Shown here one piece after another: positions 9,951 through 20,850 of a stretch of 64,000 nucleotides of DNA. The stretch's first letter is position 1. Each line of letters opens with the position of its first letter. This stretch comes from Microstegium vimineum (Eukaryota > Streptophyta > Magnoliopsida > Poales > Poaceae), in the NCBI GenBank assembly GCA_022036555.1, contig CM039119.1, positions 28,547,694 to 28,611,693 of the forward strand. Reading direction: 5' to 3'. A program made the translations under genes and the position numbers. Under the pieces are notes generated by a model, which searched no databases, was not told where the DNA came from, and saw nothing but the letters and a program-made list of their open reading frames with translations.

Positions 9951-11275
9951 AACGGTAGCTGTTTTAATTAGAACCCTTTGGTCCTATTATCCTTGTTTGA
10001 TTTAAACCTTTCCTTCCACATATACACTTATAGATCAAACACCCCTCTTTGAGTATGGTACTCCAACGGGCGCTAGGTTGGAGCCACCTAGTTCATCTCA
10101 AGTCGTATTGGTCGTTCCTTATGAGCTTCGCCCAAGTCTCATAGCAATGGTTCAGAACAAACCTTTTTCTGGGAACGAAGACGAAAATCCCTACACTCAT
10201 CTACGTGACTTTGAACAATTGTGTTCATGTGTCCACATCCTTGGGATGAGGCGAGATACCCTTAAGTGGAAGCTATTTCCGTTTTCTTTGAAGGGAATAG
10301 CCAAATGATGGTACCTTCGCCACGTAGATGACACAAACAGAGAATGGAAAAAGTTACAATCCAAATTCTGCCTAGCTTTCTTCCCCACATCTCGAGTTGT
10401 TCATCTTTGAAAAGAGGTCATCAACTTCTCACAAAAGGAGAAAGAACCTCTTGGTGCGGCATGGGCCCGTCTCTTAGATCTAGCATCATCTGGCCCTGAT
10501 CTTGCTATAACCAAGCCAACATTGTTACAACACTTTTATGGCGGTCTTAACAAAGATTCCGCACAACTTCTTGACATGACTTCTAGGGAAGCCTTCCTGT
10601 GTTTACCCGTTAGTGAAGGGAAGAGTCTCCTCATGAAGATTCTAGAAAACACCCCCTACATTAACGTTTATAATGAAGGACCCATAGAAGAAAAAAAACT
10701 AGTCCCTAAAAAAGAAATCTCGATAGCCGAATCACCACCACTCCCATCCAAAGATTCTGCCATCGATTCTAAACCACAAATACCACAAATCTCGAAGAAA
10801 GAAGAAATTCAACATCTAAACCATTCCTTCGAGTTCGAGGCCAACCTTTCATATGATTTTGCTGGTTTTGGGAATGCCCAAAATGATCTTTTTCTAAAGA
10901 GACCTTCTAAGAAACATCTTTCTAGACCTCTCATGGAGGGATCTCTTCAAAAACCTCCCAAATCAACATCATCTTATGTCTCGACTTCCCACATGGCACA
11001 TCAGGAAAAGCTTGGGATACTTGATGAAGAAATGTCAAGTGAGCCTATAGAAGAAGAACTAAAGTGTTTAGAAGTCAAATCTATCCTCTCCTTCTCTATG
11101 CCCACATTTGACTTATCTAACAAACCCATCCTTGATCCTGATGATCCTCCATGTGTTCCTTCATTCAAGTCTTATGATAACCCAATTAATGACTTTGGGA
11201 ATTCATTAACACACCTGAGACATGAAAGCCATGAGGACCATAAATCTGACCAAGAGGAGCATAGTCAACGGTTAG

Positions 11276-11554
11276 TGTAACACCCCGGCCTAGGGCTTAA
11301 TAGGATTAATAGGATACTCATACCAACAAGTTACAACTTCTTTTTCGGAAGTCCATCTGCAAAGAACTCAAAAGTTAAGTGTGTTTGGCCTATAGCAATT
11401 TTGGATGGGTGACCGACCGAGAAGTTCTTCCCGGGGCGCACGAGTGAGGATAAAGTGCGTTAAAAAGACTAGTGTTGGTCTGTGAGGGCAGTCTATATCC
11501 CAGGAAAGCTATCAGACGTTAACGGGCCTGGCCTCGAGGAGGCGGGATGTTACA
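11276..11554 (+). repeat. Cassandra 5' LTR
   Basis: It runs from TGTAACACCCCGG to GGGATGTTACA and contains the 5S-like segment at about 11367-11424. Confidence 0.92.
11371..11424 (+). promoter_or_regulatory. 5S rRNA-like RNA polymerase III promoter in Cassandra 5' LTR
   Basis: AAAGTTAAGTGTGTTTGG resembles the 5S box A region and GGATGGGTGACCGACCGAGA the box C region, with near-native spacing. In Cassandra this drives Pol III transcription; activity of this copy is inferred. The 3' LTR copy has AAGCGTG in box A, closer to 5S rRNA than the 5' copy. Confidence 0.8.
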
Positions 11555-11556
11555 AA

Positions 11557-11569
11557 TGGTATCAGAGCC
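11557..11569 (+). promoter_or_regulatory. Cassandra primer-binding site, tRNA-iMet
   Basis: TGGTATCAGAGCC is an exact match to the initiator-tRNA-Met complement, two bases after the 5' LTR. Confidence 0.88.
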
Positions 11570-11755
11570 GACCCTTGCGGTTTCATGAGCGTGTGTGTTA
11601 GTTGCGCGGGCATGGTGCGCATGGCTGGTGTGGATCCAGAGTGGTCACACAACATGGCACATGCGCTGGCACTCGACACATGGGCGTGGCCAAGAGGGTA
11701 CGGTCCTAGCCTAGGGTTGACCGATGAGGACATCAGTCTCCTAAGGGGGTGAGGA

Positions 11756-12035
11756 TGTAACACCCCGGCCTAGGGCTTAATAGGATTAATAGGATACTCA
11801 TACCAACAAGTTGCAACTTCTTTTTCGGAAGTCCATCTGCAAAGAACTCAAAAGTTAAGCGTGTTTAGCCTAGAGCAATTCCGGATGGGTGACCGACCGG
11901 GAAGTTCTTCCCGGGGGCACACGAGTGAGGATAAAGTACGTCGAAAAGACTAGTGTTGGTCTGTGAGGACAGTCTATATCCTAGGAAAGCTATCAGACGT
12001 TAACGGGTCTGGCCTCGGGGAGACGGGATGTTACA
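11756..12035 (+). repeat. Cassandra 3' LTR
   Basis: It repeats the 5' LTR start and end. Its 5S-like segment (about 11847-11904) keeps the box C core GGATGGGTGACCGACCGGGA. Confidence 0.92.
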
Positions 12036-12408
12036 GTTAGAGCCTTTGTCTACCGTTGTAAGTCAAGAATGGTTGGATGAGGCCGAATCCTCAAAGGAAG
12101 TAACTAAATTACCCACACATGTGAGGAGAATATCCTGTCAAGTGTTGGGCATTGATGGTGAAATTTGCTATGATCCTAGCCTCGGGATCAACATCATTCC
12201 TTATTTCTATGTTCCAACATCATCAAAGGATCATCTATCCCAATCACAAAAACACCTTAGACTCCCCAATGGTCAAATCCTTGATTGTTTAGGAGTCTTT
12301 CATGATGTTCTTGTGGTCGTTGATGATCTCAAGATCTTCCTAGATTTCCATATCTTTACCTTCCTGGACTTTCCTTTCATCTCACCTTTATCGGAAGGTC
12401 AATCATGA

Positions 12409-14726
12409 GAATCTTGGAGAACACTTTAGGAAATGAGAAGCTTGGTCATGGAATAAGTGAAGATTATCTACCCGTTTGGTCTTCCCAACCTCTCATCAAA
12501 GGGATAAAATCCAAAGCTTATGTCAATCTTGCCAACAGTCATGACTCACTCAAGTTTTGAGGATGACTTGAAATGTCATGAGAACGAAAGTGCTCACCCA
12601 CTCCCACAAATGGAAGATTTTACAAATGAGCATGAAAGTTATTCCCCAATCTTCCAATCAAATCCATGCTTAAATGAGAAATATCCCAATTTGATCCTTC
12701 CCTCTACCATCACCTCACACATGATCTACAACCTCTTCATGCTTCTGGTTTCAAAAATCTTTGCCAGTTTGGTTGTAGATGTGTTTTTCTACTATAAAGT
12801 TTGCAAATCTCATAGTGGTTTTGGTCTTTAGGATAGGTTCAAAAATGTTGGAGTTGAAGGGGAAACCACTTCACCAACATGAGATGCGCTTGAAGGTTTT
12901 CTAAGGACAAGCTTGTGTCTTAAAATTAAGCACTTTCGGGAGATAACCCGAGCCTTTCTCTTTTCTATTAAAATTTTCTAAAAAAAATTATATAAAACAA
13001 AAATAAAAATACTTCTAGTTTCCCAAAATTCTGAAATGAATAAAATGACTTTGTAAAATGAGATTAAGAGAATATTTGTGAAAGAGTTCCTTCGGGCATT
13101 TTTGTCACTAACCATTTCAGTTTTGAACAAAAAGACCGATGGAGCAAAACACAAGGTATGCCTAACCAAACATCCATCAATAATGAAGCACATTTAAAAG
13201 AAAATTTCACATCCTAAACTTGGATTTTAACATTGTAAAATGTTGCAAAATCCAAGTATGGGGAAGTGAATTTCTCTAAGAAATTTATATCATACTTTAT
13301 TCTTAATTTGTTTGGTTGTCTCTACCTTTCTTTCTCTTTATACCTTGCTCATCTTACTAAGTCACATAAATAAATAAATTAATTAAAAAAATCTACAAAT
13401 GCTCATCTGGTTCACCATCCATGATCATGTCTCCTTTTTGAATCTCTTGATGCCTTCATGCTTCCTGGTTCTGTTATGAGTATGCTTTGGTTTGGGAGTA
13501 GTGAGCATACTCCTATAAGCTCTTTAAATTAAGCATGGTGCTTAGGTTAAATAGCCTTCCTTAATCAAATTAGACATGATGTCGAATTTGATTGATGAAC
13601 CTAAAGTATACTTGTATGGAATTTGCTTGTGCTCTTGGACTAACCAATGCATGATAACTTCAAAATTTTAGTGGTTAAATCATGAGATCTTTCATTAGAG
13701 ACAAGTCAAGGGTTGAGGTAGTAATTAAACAATCTTGCACATCTTTGCCTCAACCTTGCCTAACCTTTAAAGAATTGGTGAACAATGATGGAACATCTCT
13801 TTCTGTGCTAAAATTGTCAAAGCCAACTTTTCTATAGCATAGAAGATACCCTTCATTTCTATGATAACATTGCCCCTGCTTATAATTATTCATGAATTCC
13901 TTCGGATATGCATTGTCCACTAATCCTTCGCATGAGTGAAGCAATGAATGGAGGAAATGGTCTGAGTACAATGCGATGATTCACAGAAGAAAGACCATTC
14001 GTCATCATCAATGTCATGACACATGGAGTCGTCACGCTTCAAGATTATGGCTGAAACACCTTTTAAAGGTAAATGGTCAATGTCTTAAAGTTTTTTATGA
14101 ATCACCTAAGCATGAAATTAACATGATAGATTTTGTCCTTAATCCAATTAAGAACTAAAATTCACTCGTTTATTTTTTTTGTCATTTTTCATGTTTGACC
14201 TTAGACATAGCCTACTCTTAGCCTTACCTTTCACCACGAAAAAGTTGGGCCCATTTGGCCCCAAAAGGCGGTTGGTCGACCGTCTCTTGTGGCCTCTCAG
14301 CCCGACGTTGCACGGCCTGCCTAACCTAACCTGTGGGACCTCCAATCCAGGCTCGGTCGAGCCAAACCTTCCAATAAGCGGTTGGCCGATCGTGGATTTG
14401 GCCCTTCAGGCAAGCTCGGTACTCCTGAGCATTGGACCAACAATCATATCCTGTTTCCGGCACGATCCAAGTGAAAATAGAGGTGAAGGACGTTGGATTC
14501 TCTCTTCTTAACCTCTCCCTCTCCTTCTTCCTCATCTTACCTTGTTCTTCTTCACCACCAGTAGAAATTCCATCTCCTCTTGCTTCCCTTCTCACCTTCC
14601 TTGACCTCACCATGGTTCCACCAAGAAGAAGAGCGAAATGGAAAAATTTCTACATGTTGTTACAAAAAAAGCATTACCTAAGTGTTCTACTTTTGTTGTA
14701 GTTAGGTATACACATCAAGAGGAGGA
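12409..14726 (+). other. Non-coding internal region of the Athila-like element
   Basis: Short frames at 12409-12831 continue gag-like composition but show no domain. The remainder is AT-rich and non-coding, with segments parallel in order to the internal regions of the Athila-like elements at 51.6-52.6 kb and 45.5-45.8 kb, including a GGTTGGCCGA motif near 14383. No RT or integrase motif is present in any frame I read. Confidence 0.55.
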
Positions 14727-15686
14727 TGTTACTCTACACAAAGAAAAACTACAGACCAAAAAAATTGAAAAAATTCGGACAGGTAGGTTCGAACCTCTGA
14801 ACTCACCAGCACAGGCAGGTTCGGACCTCCGAACATACCAGCACAAAGAAATGTTCATAACTTTTGATTCTCAAAAGCTATGAAGATAAATGAGCACATT
14901 TTGAAAAGCTTATCAAGTCTAATTTCCAATGCATCAAGTGATGACCAGTTTGGATGCTCCATTTAGTCAGCCGACCTGTTTTAGTGCAGACTGGTCAGAA
15001 GGTTGATAGTCAGGCTGATGGTCAACTTCCCATGCAAAACTATACCATTCTATAATGTTTAGTGCTGCATGGTATACATGTATGGAAAGTTTGTTAAGTC
15101 TACTTTCACACCTAAGAAATGGTTCATCATTTGGACTTTCCAAGATGGAGTTATTGCCAATTTACTAATGACTACGCAGAAGACCAACAGCCTTACGAAG
15201 CCACTTCAGAAACCCATTTCGTGGAGGCCTTTTTATATTCTTAGTCTTTTCATTTCCATCTCGTGTTTACACCTAACTAGCAGGGTTGTTGCTAGTATAT
15301 ATACTTCTTTGCATATTAGCAAATGCATACATTTGATAATCAAAATATAAAACCTTTGTTCAGCTGCGTGCTAACAAACCCCAGAGAGATATTCTCTACC
15401 CCTTTGCTCTTGTGTTTTCCTTCGCGAAGATTACAGAAGCAGCCGTGTCATCGGCACCCAATTCGTGCTTTTGATCCTCGAGTTCAGGTTGAGTAGGTTG
15501 CTTCTTTGAGAGTGTGGTTGGGCGAATCCTTGGTTCAGGCTACCGTATAGAGACTGTGGTTGGCTCCTTGTGCATGTCGTCAGATTGCACTAGTTATCGT
15601 TGCTTGCAGCAAGTTATCAACCAATCTTTGACTAGTTATCAAGATGAAGATCCTACGTCGTGAAGATCGGGACCGACCCCTCATCA
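14727..15686 (+). repeat. 5' LTR of the truncated Ty3 element
   Basis: The end is well placed: TCATCA, then two bases, then a tRNA-iMet primer site. The start, TGTTACTCTACACAAAG, is the best TG candidate and is preceded by gagga, but no partner duplicate survives to confirm it. Two near-identical stretches around GGTTCGAACCT and GGTTCGGACCT lie at 14780-14845. Confidence 0.6.
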
Positions 15687-15688
15687 TC

Positions 15689-15700
15689 TGGTATCAGATC
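15689..15700 (+). promoter_or_regulatory. Primer-binding site, tRNA-iMet type
   Basis: TGGTATCAGATC matches the initiator-tRNA-Met complement at 11 of 12 bases and lies two bases after the LTR. Confidence 0.75.
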
Positions 15701-16611
15701 TTCAGTTATCACGGTAGAAATTTTTTCCTTAGCTACATATATTTGTGTTCGTCCTATCCACTAAAAAAGCCAAAACAATATTCTGCTATAACCCTTTATT
15801 TCAATCTGTTATTCTTGTGAGTTTGGTTAAATTTTGTTTCATAGTCTTTGTTTAGTTGCTGATCATTATCCTTCACGCTTCCTTTGAGCTTCTTTCATAT
15901 ATTTACAAATCTTTATATAAAAAATTAGAAACCTATATCATCCTTTGCGTAAACTTTGATCCTATCAAGTTAGAACATTTACGATTGTGTCTTGTTTCTA
16001 AAAAAAGTGTATAAGTGTTATCTCTGGTCTTGTTCTTAGTTATAAAAAAAAGTGTGTAAAAAAAATAGAGAAAAAAGAAAAGTGCAAAAAAAGAGTTGAG
16101 AAAGGTTGTGATAGATAAGTCAAAAGTTTAGTTTGTTTATGTGCACAAGTTCTGAATTTTATATCAAGTTGCACAATCAGTTTATTATCTATCATTTGAT
16201 GCAAAATTTTGTTTAGGTTTGATTGCAACACCTTGTTTGCATCAAATCTGAAATTATCTTTGCGTGTGTGTTTGATCCATTTACATCATTCATATCTTGT
16301 GGTCAGCACTAGGCACTGAACTTCTATTTTGAATGCGATTTAACTTTACAATATCAAGAATTCAGATTGCATTCCTTATTAATTATATCCCCACCAAGCT
16401 CCACAAATAACCCACCATCATTGGAACACTGATCTTGTATTATCCCAACCATCACTTTTGATTTCCACCTCGCATTGGCCCTCTGTAATCGGCAGGGAAT
16501 TCATAAGAGCTTTGGTTGGTAAGAGAGGTGAGATTGTGTGATTCCACATATATTTTCCTATTCCATATATTCCACATATTTTTTGCAAGCCATCATTAAC
16601 TTGACAGGAAG

Positions 16612-18585
16612 ATGGGTTCTCGCATTGAGATTGGTGATTGTGTCACCATGGCACAATTCAATGAGATGAAGCAAAGCGTGGAGACACTAACAGCCAATCT
16701 TCAAGCACTTATGAATCGGTTGCAAGAACCTCCTCCTGAGGATGCAAATGCAAGTCACCATGAAGAAGTTGAAGAAACCGAAGAAGTTGTTGCTCATCTT
16801 GCAAGAGAACAGCAAAGACGACGGAGAGATCGTGTTGTTATAAATGTAAGAAGACCCCCACTTCCAGGTCGTGGAAATGGTGTGGTAGAGGTGCTGGTCA
16901 TGGAAGAGAGCATGGACTAGAAGAAAGTGGGACTGACGAAGAGGATTAAGAAGAAGAGGTTGAACAGTCCCATCATCATGATCGTCGTCACCGAGGAAAT
17001 CGTGGGCGAGATCAGCCCAATAAGGAGAGGTTTGGAAAATTAAAAATTCATCATGCCCAAGTTTGAAGGAGGATCTGATCCTAAAGCATATCTTACATGG
17101 AAATTAAAGGTGGATAAAATTTTTCGCTTGCATAATTATTCTGAGCGAAAGAAGGTTGCCATGCCTGCTCTTGAGTTTGATAACTATGCTCTAATCTGGT
17201 GGGAGCAAATGCTGAATGAAAGAGAAGAAGCTGGTCAAGGTGATGTGCATTCATGGGCTGAAATGAAGAAAGAATTGAGGGCAAATTTGTTCCCAAACAT
17301 TATCGTCGTGATCTTTTTAACAAGCTACAGAATCTGAAGCAAGGAAGTCTCAATGCCGATGAGTATTATAAAGAGATGGAGAAGGAAATGATTAGAGCCA
17401 ATGTGTATGAAGATGAAGAGCAATCAATATCATGTTTTATGTCAGGGCTGCACCGCAACATTCAGCGCATTGTTGAATTTTAGTTCCGCAATCTTGTTGA
17501 GTTGGTGCATCAAGCTAGTAAAGCAGAACGACAATTGCAGCAGGACATAAAGTCTAATCGAGGAGTATCTTTCAGCACAAAGAATGCAGCAAGTGAAAGC
17601 AAATTCACCCCAAGAGGTAGTGGAAATAGAGGTACATTCTCCAGCTCAAGTGCTAGTGTAAGATCTAGCAATTTTGGAGCTTCTAGTGGCAAAGAGTTGG
17701 CTGCTCCAAATGAGAAGAACAAATCAGCGAATACACCATCTACTTCAGTAGGTTCTTCCACCAAAAGTAGTGGAATTCAATGTTTCAAGTGTGGTGGTCG
17801 TGGTCATGTTGTAAGAGAGTGTCCAAACAACCGAACCATCATTGTGAATGACAAAGGAGAGTATAAATCTGCTAGTGAAGAAGAACAAGAAGATAGTGAA
17901 GAGGAGAATAATCTTGAGACGAATATCTGTGAGTTTGAATCTAGTGCTGCTCTTGTTGTATCTCAAATTTTGAGTGTGAAAACGAGTGATGCTGAAACTG
18001 GACAGCAGCACAATCTTTTTCAAACTAGAGCTAAAGTGCAAGATAAAGTTGCTAAGGTGATCATTGATGGTGGAAGTTGCCACAATCTTGCAAGCAAAGA
18101 AATGGTTGAAAAGCTTGGTTTAAAGCTACTGAAACATCCTCATCCATATCATGTGCAACGACTTAATAATTCAGGTTCTATCAAGATTGCACAAAGAGTG
18201 AAAGTTCTTTTCAAGATTGGTGAATATATGACACTGTGGAGTGTGATGTGAAACCTATGACAGTAACACGCTGTTGGGAAGACCATGGCAATATGATCGG
18301 TCATCTCTACATTGTGGTAGAACCAATCAATACACCATCAAGTGGAAGGGCAAGGAGTTGATTCTTAAACCCATGACACCGCAGCAAATTCCAGCTGAGC
18401 ACTTGCAAAAGAGCTCTACAGTGAGCAGTGAGAGTGCAAAAGGAGAGAAAAATAATTTGAATGCCCTCCACAAATCGGTGAGTGAGAGCCACAAGCCAAA
18501 CCTGAGAGGAAACAAAAAAAAGAGAGGGAGAGAACTTAGTGATGATTGCCACCAAATCTCATGAACTAAGAGTTATATGAAATAA
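16612..18585 (+). pseudogene. Ty3 gag-protease with frameshifts and a stop
   Basis: The N-terminal MGSRIEIGDC frame (16612-16920) shifts near 16900. The capsid core follows: MPKFEGGSDPKAYLTWKLKV from 17053, then ALIWWEQ. A second shift falls near 17295. LQNLKQGSLNADEYY and MSGLHRNIQRIVEF follow, then an in-frame TAG near 17481. The knuckle is CFKCGGRGHVVREC, a CX2CX4HX4C, near 17780-17822. The protease has VIIDGGSCHNLAS with the catalytic Asp near 18066, and after another shift GRPWQYDR (about 18276-18299). The spacing matches plant Ty3 Gag-Pol, with about 650 residues surviving. Without RT, RNase H or integrase it cannot move alone. Confidence 0.9.
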
Positions 18586-18590
18586 TTATG

Positions 18591-19178
18591 GTTGGACCTA
18601 TAGGTAACACTATGACTAAACATTGAAAGAGTTGTTGTTAAACCTTGCATTTTTTAAGCACCAACTCTTTTTTTTGAAACATTCGGCCCATGGATTTGAC
18701 AAAAAAATCCTCACCAACTCTTTTTTTAACAAAAGAATCAAAATTCACCAAAAGCATAACAAATGAAAGCCTATGTACAGTAACTATCAAAGGTTATGAA
18801 AAGGTAGCAGCAATCTGATATGTTTTTTTGGCACCCAAAAAAAGTGTATAACTTGTTACATCCTATAGTATAGTAAAAAGGGGGAAACCCAACATTAACT
18901 GTACCAAACTGGATGCAAGAGATTATGGGGCTACTGGACCAAACCGGTAGAACTGTCACTGCAAAAATATTAAATTCGACCAGCCATTTACCTTGCAGAA
19001 GTGCAGTCAGCCGTTTATGCCTAAACAGCCAATTAGTTCGATACAATATCATGTGGTTTTACGACAACAATTCTGCAACCAACTCGAATTTAGTTTCAGT
19101 TAAAAATAAAAAAGCTGTGAATGATTGTGTGTAAATAGAGACAGCGCGATCTGCAAATGACGAGTTAAGAGAAATTAC
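18591..19178. other. AT-rich stretch left of the Rab exon; no gene recognised
   Basis: Non-coding in appearance, with poly-T runs. If the minus-strand Rab fragment came with genomic flank, this could be its following intron sequence, but I cannot identify another Rab exon in it. CACTATGAC at 18609 is noted but does not match the right end of the CACTA element at 22449. Confidence 0.4.
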
Positions 19179-19250
19179 AATGATTCCATGAGCTCCTCGG
19201 TAGTAACAGCTTGTAATTGTCCTGAACCTTTCCTGGCCTGTTGTGTCCCA
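19179..19250 (-). pseudogene. Single 72-bp exon of a Rab1/RabD-type small GTPase
   Basis: The minus strand encodes 24 residues containing WDTTGQERFRTIT and YYRGAHGII. This is the switch II / G3 region of Rab1/Ypt1 GTPases, which control ER-to-Golgi vesicle traffic. It is preceded by an AG acceptor (TGTGCAG) and followed by a GTAATT donor, so the exon boundaries look original. G3 reads DTTGQ where Rabs have DTAGQ. I found no other Rab exon on either side within the window, so it is a captured or stranded fragment and not a gene. A rhodanese-like exon lies 650 bp upstream in the same orientation. Confidence 0.85.
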
Positions 19251-19902
19251 CTGCACAGGAAACACCGACATCATTATCAGCAACGGGTGGCTAAACAAAC
19301 ATGAGTAAATTTTGTAAAACAATGTGTGAACTAACACATCAGTGTCACCAAACAATTAGGAATCAATACCCCAATTTTAATTTTCTAGCTGCAATCCATC
19401 ATGAACAATCTAAGTACTGAAGCTATCTGGTGTAAAACATTAGTATTTAGAAATCTACTACTTGGCATGTATCATGCGACGTACTCAAATATATAAGATC
19501 GTAGACAATGAGGATCAGCCTAATCATCATACAAATCAGTTCCTGTTGGAAAAGTAACCTGACATATGTCCATTAAGGATAATGGGATTTTGCTGATGTG
19601 AGACCACTGAGGCTAATAAAGTACCACCAAGGACTAATTTCCTTCTTCTTTTCCATGGCCAATCTCCTACCAAGAAAAACCAGGTAAATTACGTGTCATA
19701 ATTCTAAGATTTCATAACAAGAAAAACAATAGGCAGGGGCAGCAAAAGAGGAAAGCATGTCTGCCGCGATGCTGCCTGCCAGTGTCCAGTCGTTCAGCGC
19801 AGGAAGATGCCGTGAAGCCGGACGGACCCCGAACATGCCAAAGCGGAGGCCGGAGAGGGGAATCAGGGAGCGCGTGGCTGTGTTGTGCTATCCCTGCCGT
19901 AC
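19251..19902. other. Sequence between the Rab and rhodanese-like exons
   Basis: Mostly AT-rich and intron-like on the minus strand. A TTTTTCTTGGTAG acceptor-like site near 19670 precedes a short stretch that I do not recognise as coding. No transposon end is clear. Confidence 0.35.
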
Positions 19903-20100
19903 CTGACGTCGAGGTAGCGGTGGCCGGCCTGCTGCAGTTCGTAGGCGACGTGGACCGGAACGGACCGCGGCACCGACGACGGCACCGCCGGCGGCTCGGC
20001 AGCGTCGGAGCGCAGCGCCTCGGTGCCTCGGTGGTCCCTCGACGCGGCGGCGGTGCTAGGGCACCACGGCGGCGGTGGGGCCGGAGGGGTAAGGGAAGGG
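19903..20100 (-). pseudogene. First-exon fragment of a rhodanese-like (sulfurtransferase) gene
   Basis: The minus-strand frame ends VPVHVAYELQQAGHRYLDVR and then a canonical AG|GTACGG donor. AxxLLxxGHRYLDVR is the start of the single-domain plant rhodanese family (STR16/senescence-associated type), which transfers sulfur through a catalytic Cys in a later exon. That exon is not present. The region is GC-rich with GGGAGG-type runs, as expected for a grass 5' exon. I see no in-frame ATG, and the upstream sequence soon becomes CACTA-like, so it is a fragment. A strong GTAAGT donor near 20236-20243 (minus) hints at an upstream 5' UTR exon. Confidence 0.75.
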
Positions 20101-20449
20101 ACGGAGGCGGAGGAGGGATCCAGGAGGGGAATCTCAGGGAGGGGGAGGGGAGGGGGAGGGGGAGGCGGCGGCGGAGCTACCGCGAGCCGATTTCGGCAGC
20201 CTAGCGGCGGAGGGAAAGGAGAGGAGAGCGCCCAGACTTACCGATACAGTGACCACGCGGCCCATATACACTGCCACGACTCTGTAGGGGCGGTTCTCCG
20301 CCCTATAGAGGATTTTTTTTATTTTGAAAATTTGGAAACCAAATTTTATATTAATAACAATCCAAAGAATCCAAAAATAATATTAAATTAAATACATATA
20401 GACATAAAAGACATAAAAGAGATCCAAATTTATATTGATATACATTTTT

Positions 20450-20850
20450 AAACTAACTAAGGTCTACATTTCTTATTTTGTTTAAGATTTCATTTGATAA
20501 AGTTTGGATGGTTCAAATTTTGAATTTAAAAAAATAACACCTTCAAACTAGTATTTAAAACTCTAGATGGCTTCAAATAGAGATGTCATGAATATCAAGT
20601 TTGTTAAACTCATCAGCATCTACATTTTTTGTTTTGGTCAACTTTTCATTTGACAAAGTTAGAATAAGGAAAATTTTGAATTTTTAAATTTTGACACATC
20701 TAAATAAGTTTTCAAAACCTAGAAAAATTATGAATACCAAGTTTGATCAACTCATCAAGATCTGCATTTTTTATATAGGTTATTTTTGCATTTGAGAAAG
20801 TGTTAGGAAATTTTAATTCTAAATTTACAAGTCTCTTGTATAATTTCATA
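20450..20850. repeat. Left block of about 150-bp repeats
   Basis: At least three diverged units share AAGTTTGTTAAACTCATCA, a CATTTTTTGTTTTGG stretch and a CATTTGACAAAGTTTG stretch. They match units of the right block (21.40-22.02 kb). Confidence 0.65.

Larger units (their letters stand above)
11276..12035 (+). mobile_element. Cassandra TRIM (760 bp)
   Basis: Two direct LTRs (11276-11554 and 11756-12035) flank a 201-bp non-coding middle. TSD gtttag-like ends are not seen; the true duplicates are gttag at 11271-11275 and 12036-12040, a perfect 5-bp match. A primer site TGGTATCAGAGCC begins at 11557, and a purine-rich tract AAGGGGGTGAGGA (11743-11755) precedes the 3' LTR. Each LTR carries a 5S-rRNA-like segment, the hallmark of Cassandra. 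It has no coding capacity, so it depends on another element's proteins. By hand the LTRs differ at about 17 sites, about 94% identity and mostly transitions, so the insertion is not recent. Confidence 0.92.
10078..12408 (+). pseudogene. Athila-like gag with protease-like tail, split by Cassandra
   Basis: One frame runs from 10078 to 11275 and resumes at 12041 exactly in phase once the Cassandra insert and one duplicate are removed. Visible motifs are PYELRPSLIAMVQNKPFSG, THLRDFEQLC and LKWKLFPFSLKGIAK, the Athila-type gag core that assembles the particle. An acidic, Ser/Pro-rich middle follows. The last part has YDPSLGINIIPYFYV and LRLPNGQ, with the spacing of a retropepsin domain but no clear D-T/S-G, so protease function is doubtful. 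Two in-frame TGA codons (10306-10308 and near 10408) sit where arginine is expected, which fits CGA to TGA change. The product was roughly 520 residues. Confidence 0.8.
9931..14726 (+). mobile_element. Athila-like Ty3 element, 5' LTR missing, interrupted by Cassandra
   Basis: A tRNA-Asp-type primer site (9935-9950) is followed by an Athila-like gag/protease frame (10078-12408) and about 2.3 kb of non-coding internal sequence similar in order to the elements at 41-59 kb. For example, a TTCCTTCGGG segment near 13090 resembles one near 51935. No LTR precedes the primer site; Copia gag lies directly to its left. RT, RNase H and integrase are absent. The element stops where the Ty3 LTR begins at about 14727, and no continuation is seen past 18.6 kb. 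It is a non-autonomous or deleted copy. Confidence 0.7.
14727..18590 (+). mobile_element. Truncated Ty3 retrotransposon: LTR, gag and protease
   Basis: A 5' LTR (about 14727-15686) and initiator-tRNA-Met primer site are followed by a leader, a gag with CCHC knuckle and a protease domain. The similarity ends near 18590, just past the protease, where related elements continue into RT. There is no 3' LTR. The gag style and IDGGSCHNLAS protease motif are typical of plant Ty3 chromovirus-type elements. The right break coincides with the start of the gene-fragment region. Confidence 0.8.

Noticed and set aside
18605..18620. CACTATGAC as a possible left end of the CACTA element
   Set aside because: It does not resemble the right terminus (CACTAGTAGAAA), and the flanking trinucleotides taa and tct do not match.
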